From positions 67,888 through 131,887 of the forward strand of contig NZ_JBHLUN010000003.1 of assembly GCF_042433915.1 (NCBI RefSeq): a stretch of DNA of 64,000 nt. Reading direction: 5' to 3'. The notes beneath the pieces are model-generated. The model searched no databases, had not been told where the DNA came from, and saw only the letters and a program-made list of their open reading frames with translations. Shown piece by piece: positions 62,806-64,000 of the stretch (position 1 is its first letter; every line of letters starts with the position of its first letter). The position numbers and the translations under genes were made by a program. Source of the DNA: Roseomonas elaeocarpi. GTDB lineage: Bacteria; Pseudomonadota; Alphaproteobacteria; Acetobacterales; Acetobacteraceae.

Positions 62806-63167
62806 CCCGGCGGCCCACGGGGTTCAGGTGCGCGGGAAGTGCGGTGGCGGGTTACAAGCGCGTCGGTGATGGTCAGGCGCCGCGTCGGTAGGCATCCGTC
62901 ATCTCCCCCTGGAGATGGCGACGAGGTCGCCGGGATACGCTTTCCACACACCCATCCCGGGCTCAGGTTCGCTCCCTGAGCACGCGGCGCCTGCTCCGCC
63001 CCAGAGGAAAGGGCACAGCCCCTGGTTGTGCGGCGGGTGAGAAACTGGCTTAAGATAGGTTAGTCGCGGCGGCAGGCAGGCTCACTCTGCGCAGGGGAGA
63101 GATGGTCGCCGGTCGGAAGAGCAGCAACTTGTCCGACGTTCAGCCTCGCTGCCTGAACCCGCGACCT
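62806..63167. other. Intergenic region in phage-like segment
   Basis: 362 bp with no supported gene. A GGGGAGAG-ATG at 63102 opens a 71-codon plus-strand frame, but most of it is antisense to the coiled-coil gene and is not accepted. Confidence 0.3.
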
Positions 63168-63668
63168 TTACTCGCCGGCGCCGGCCTTCCGCGGCTCAAC
63201 GTCACGAAGCGCGGGCACCGGCGGCGGCGGCACCGGGTCGGCGCTTTCCTCGAGCGCCTGGCGCAACCGGTCCTGGGTCACGGCGCCAGCCAGGAAGCCC
63301 TTCACCATGGCGCGTAGGGCGATCAGTGCGCTGACCACGTTGAGGTGCGAGTGCCGCCGCTCGTGCGCTAGCGTTTCCATGCCGCGCGCCAGGTCCCAGC
63401 CGAGGTCGCGGTCCTCCTCGCACTCGTCCAGGCGCTTCTCGGCCTCGCGGGCACGGGTGGCGGCGCGGTCCCCTTCGGTCCTCAGGTTCTCCACCAGGCG
63501 CTGCCGCTCGGCGTTGAGTGCCTGATCATCCGCGCGATCGTCGCCACGGTTGTCGGAGCGGCCCTTCATGCGCCGGTCCCAGACACCGAACAGCAGGCCG
63601 CCGAGGCCGACGACACCACCGCCAGCCAGCCCCTGCAGGGCCAGCGTCACCAGGCGTTCCCAATCCAT
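63168..63668 (-). CDS. Membrane-anchored coiled-coil protein, possible lysis accessory
   Basis: 166 residues from the ATG at 63668, one nt after the upstream gene; in-frame ATGs at 63686 and 63725 are alternatives. N-terminal transmembrane helix (LVTLALQGLAGGGVVGLGGLLFGVW), then a charged coiled coil (DDQALNAERQRLVENLRTEGDRAATRAREAEKR region), ending in a Pro-rich tail. Topology resembles phage Rz-like or structural anchor proteins; not a confident family match. Confidence 0.6.
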   Translation of the reverse strand: MDWERLVTLALQGLAGGGVVGLGGLLFGVWDRRMKGRSDNRGDDRADDQALNAERQRLVENLRTEGDRAATRAREAEKRLDECEEDRDLGWDLARGMETLAHERRHSHLNVVSALIALRAMVKGFLAGAVTQDRLRQALEESADPVPPPPVPALRDVEPRKAGAGE

Positions 63669-63669
63669 G

Positions 63670-63993
63670 TCACCAGTCGCGGGCATGCCGCGCCACCACG
63701 AAGAAGTTGGGAACGGCCCAGCCACAGGCGAGCCCGAGCAGGGGCGCCCACGGGTAGATCGGGAACACCATGCGTACGATGAAGCCGATCCAGAGCAGCT
63801 GGCCGAAGGCTGACGCGGCGCGCAGGAAGCGGATGTTCAGGATCAGCCCCACCAGCTGCACGATGCCGCCGGCAGCGCTGACGGCCAGCCACCACCAGCC
63901 CGGCAGCAGGTCGGTCAGCAGGTCGAGGCTGCGGATCTCCTCCGGCGTCTTCCCGCCCATCAGGATGAAGAAGCAGTAGAGCAGCACCGCCAC
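63670..63993 (-). CDS. Small membrane protein, possibly incomplete at window edge
   Basis: At least 107 residues; a GTG at 63993 is a possible start but the frame stays open to the right edge. Three hydrophobic segments (LPGWWWLAVSAAGGIVQLVGLIL, LLWIGFIVRMVF, WAPLLGLACGWAVPNFFVV regions). Immediately upstream of the coiled-coil protein in the phage-like segment, so a holin or superinfection-type membrane protein is conceivable; not recognised. Confidence 0.6.
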   Translation of the reverse strand: MAVLLYCFFILMGGKTPEEIRSLDLLTDLLPGWWWLAVSAAGGIVQLVGLILNIRFLRAASAFGQLLWIGFIVRMVFPIYPWAPLLGLACGWAVPNFFVVARHARDW

Positions 63994-64000
63994 GGCCGAG

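Noticed and set aside
63102..63317. Plus-strand frame with a good Shine-Dalgarno sequence
   Set aside because: Mostly antisense to the coiled-coil gene and Arg-rich without features; not supported as a gene.

Overview
The window is high-GC bacterial DNA whose reading frames are dominated by G/C third codon positions. Gene content suggests an alphaproteobacterium, most plausibly Acetobacteraceae (Roseomonas-like). The grounds are two orphan Bug-type (TctC) periplasmic binding proteins, a type B PutA paired with an Lrp-type PutR, an alphaproteobacterial LexA box (GAAC-N7-GAAC), a DUF6134 protein and the Lhr-like helicase/PdeM repair pair. The taxonomic call is inference; no rRNA, tRNA or CRISPR array was recognised.

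Layout. 0-9.9 kb: methionine salvage (mtnA), an MHS-type transporter, the divergent putR/putA proline-catabolism pair, a secreted beta-propeller lactonase and a divergent SDR/HxlR pair. 10-13 kb: a polar amino acid ABC importer (binding protein plus two permeases, no ATPase). 13-20 kb: a D-2-hydroxyacid dehydrogenase, a sugar-type binding protein overlapping a DUF2264 protein, and an amidohydrolase overlapping dctA. 20-28 kb: endonuclease III, a Bug protein, rhodanese, an MFS exporter, and an NMT1/TauABC-like importer whose binding protein is separated from its ATPase and permease by an Old Yellow Enzyme. 28-43 kb: DUF4142, M20 peptidase, Lhr-like helicase plus PdeM, an exported GH32 enzyme with a very long N-terminal region, a BisC-type molybdoenzyme, manganese catalase and a GH15 enzyme.

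43-53.6 kb is a coherent catabolic region. On the minus strand an IclR regulator is followed by an iron-dependent alcohol dehydrogenase, an Asp-box protein and a DapA-type aldolase. Further on lie an SDR (minus), then a sodium:solute symporter, a four-carbon acid sugar kinase (DtnK/OtnK family) and a PdxA-type dehydrogenase (plus). Two near-identical 15-bp palindromes (48644-48658 and 49541-49555), one before the regulator and one between the SDR and the symporter, suggest one IclR regulon that imports an acid sugar and converts it to a triose phosphate.

53.7-57 kb holds a metallophosphatase, an HSL-type esterase and a DUF6134 protein. From about 57 kb to the end the texture changes: small hypothetical proteins, visibly lower GC around 58.6-60.3 kb, a LexA box, a co-transcribed helical-repeat/HEPN-like gene pair, a tight cluster of DnaA-box-like 9-mers at 59979-60058, and a phage-type lysis segment (GH108 endolysin, membrane proteins, a membrane-anchored coiled-coil protein). 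This is probably an integrated mobile element or degraded prophage that continues beyond the right edge.
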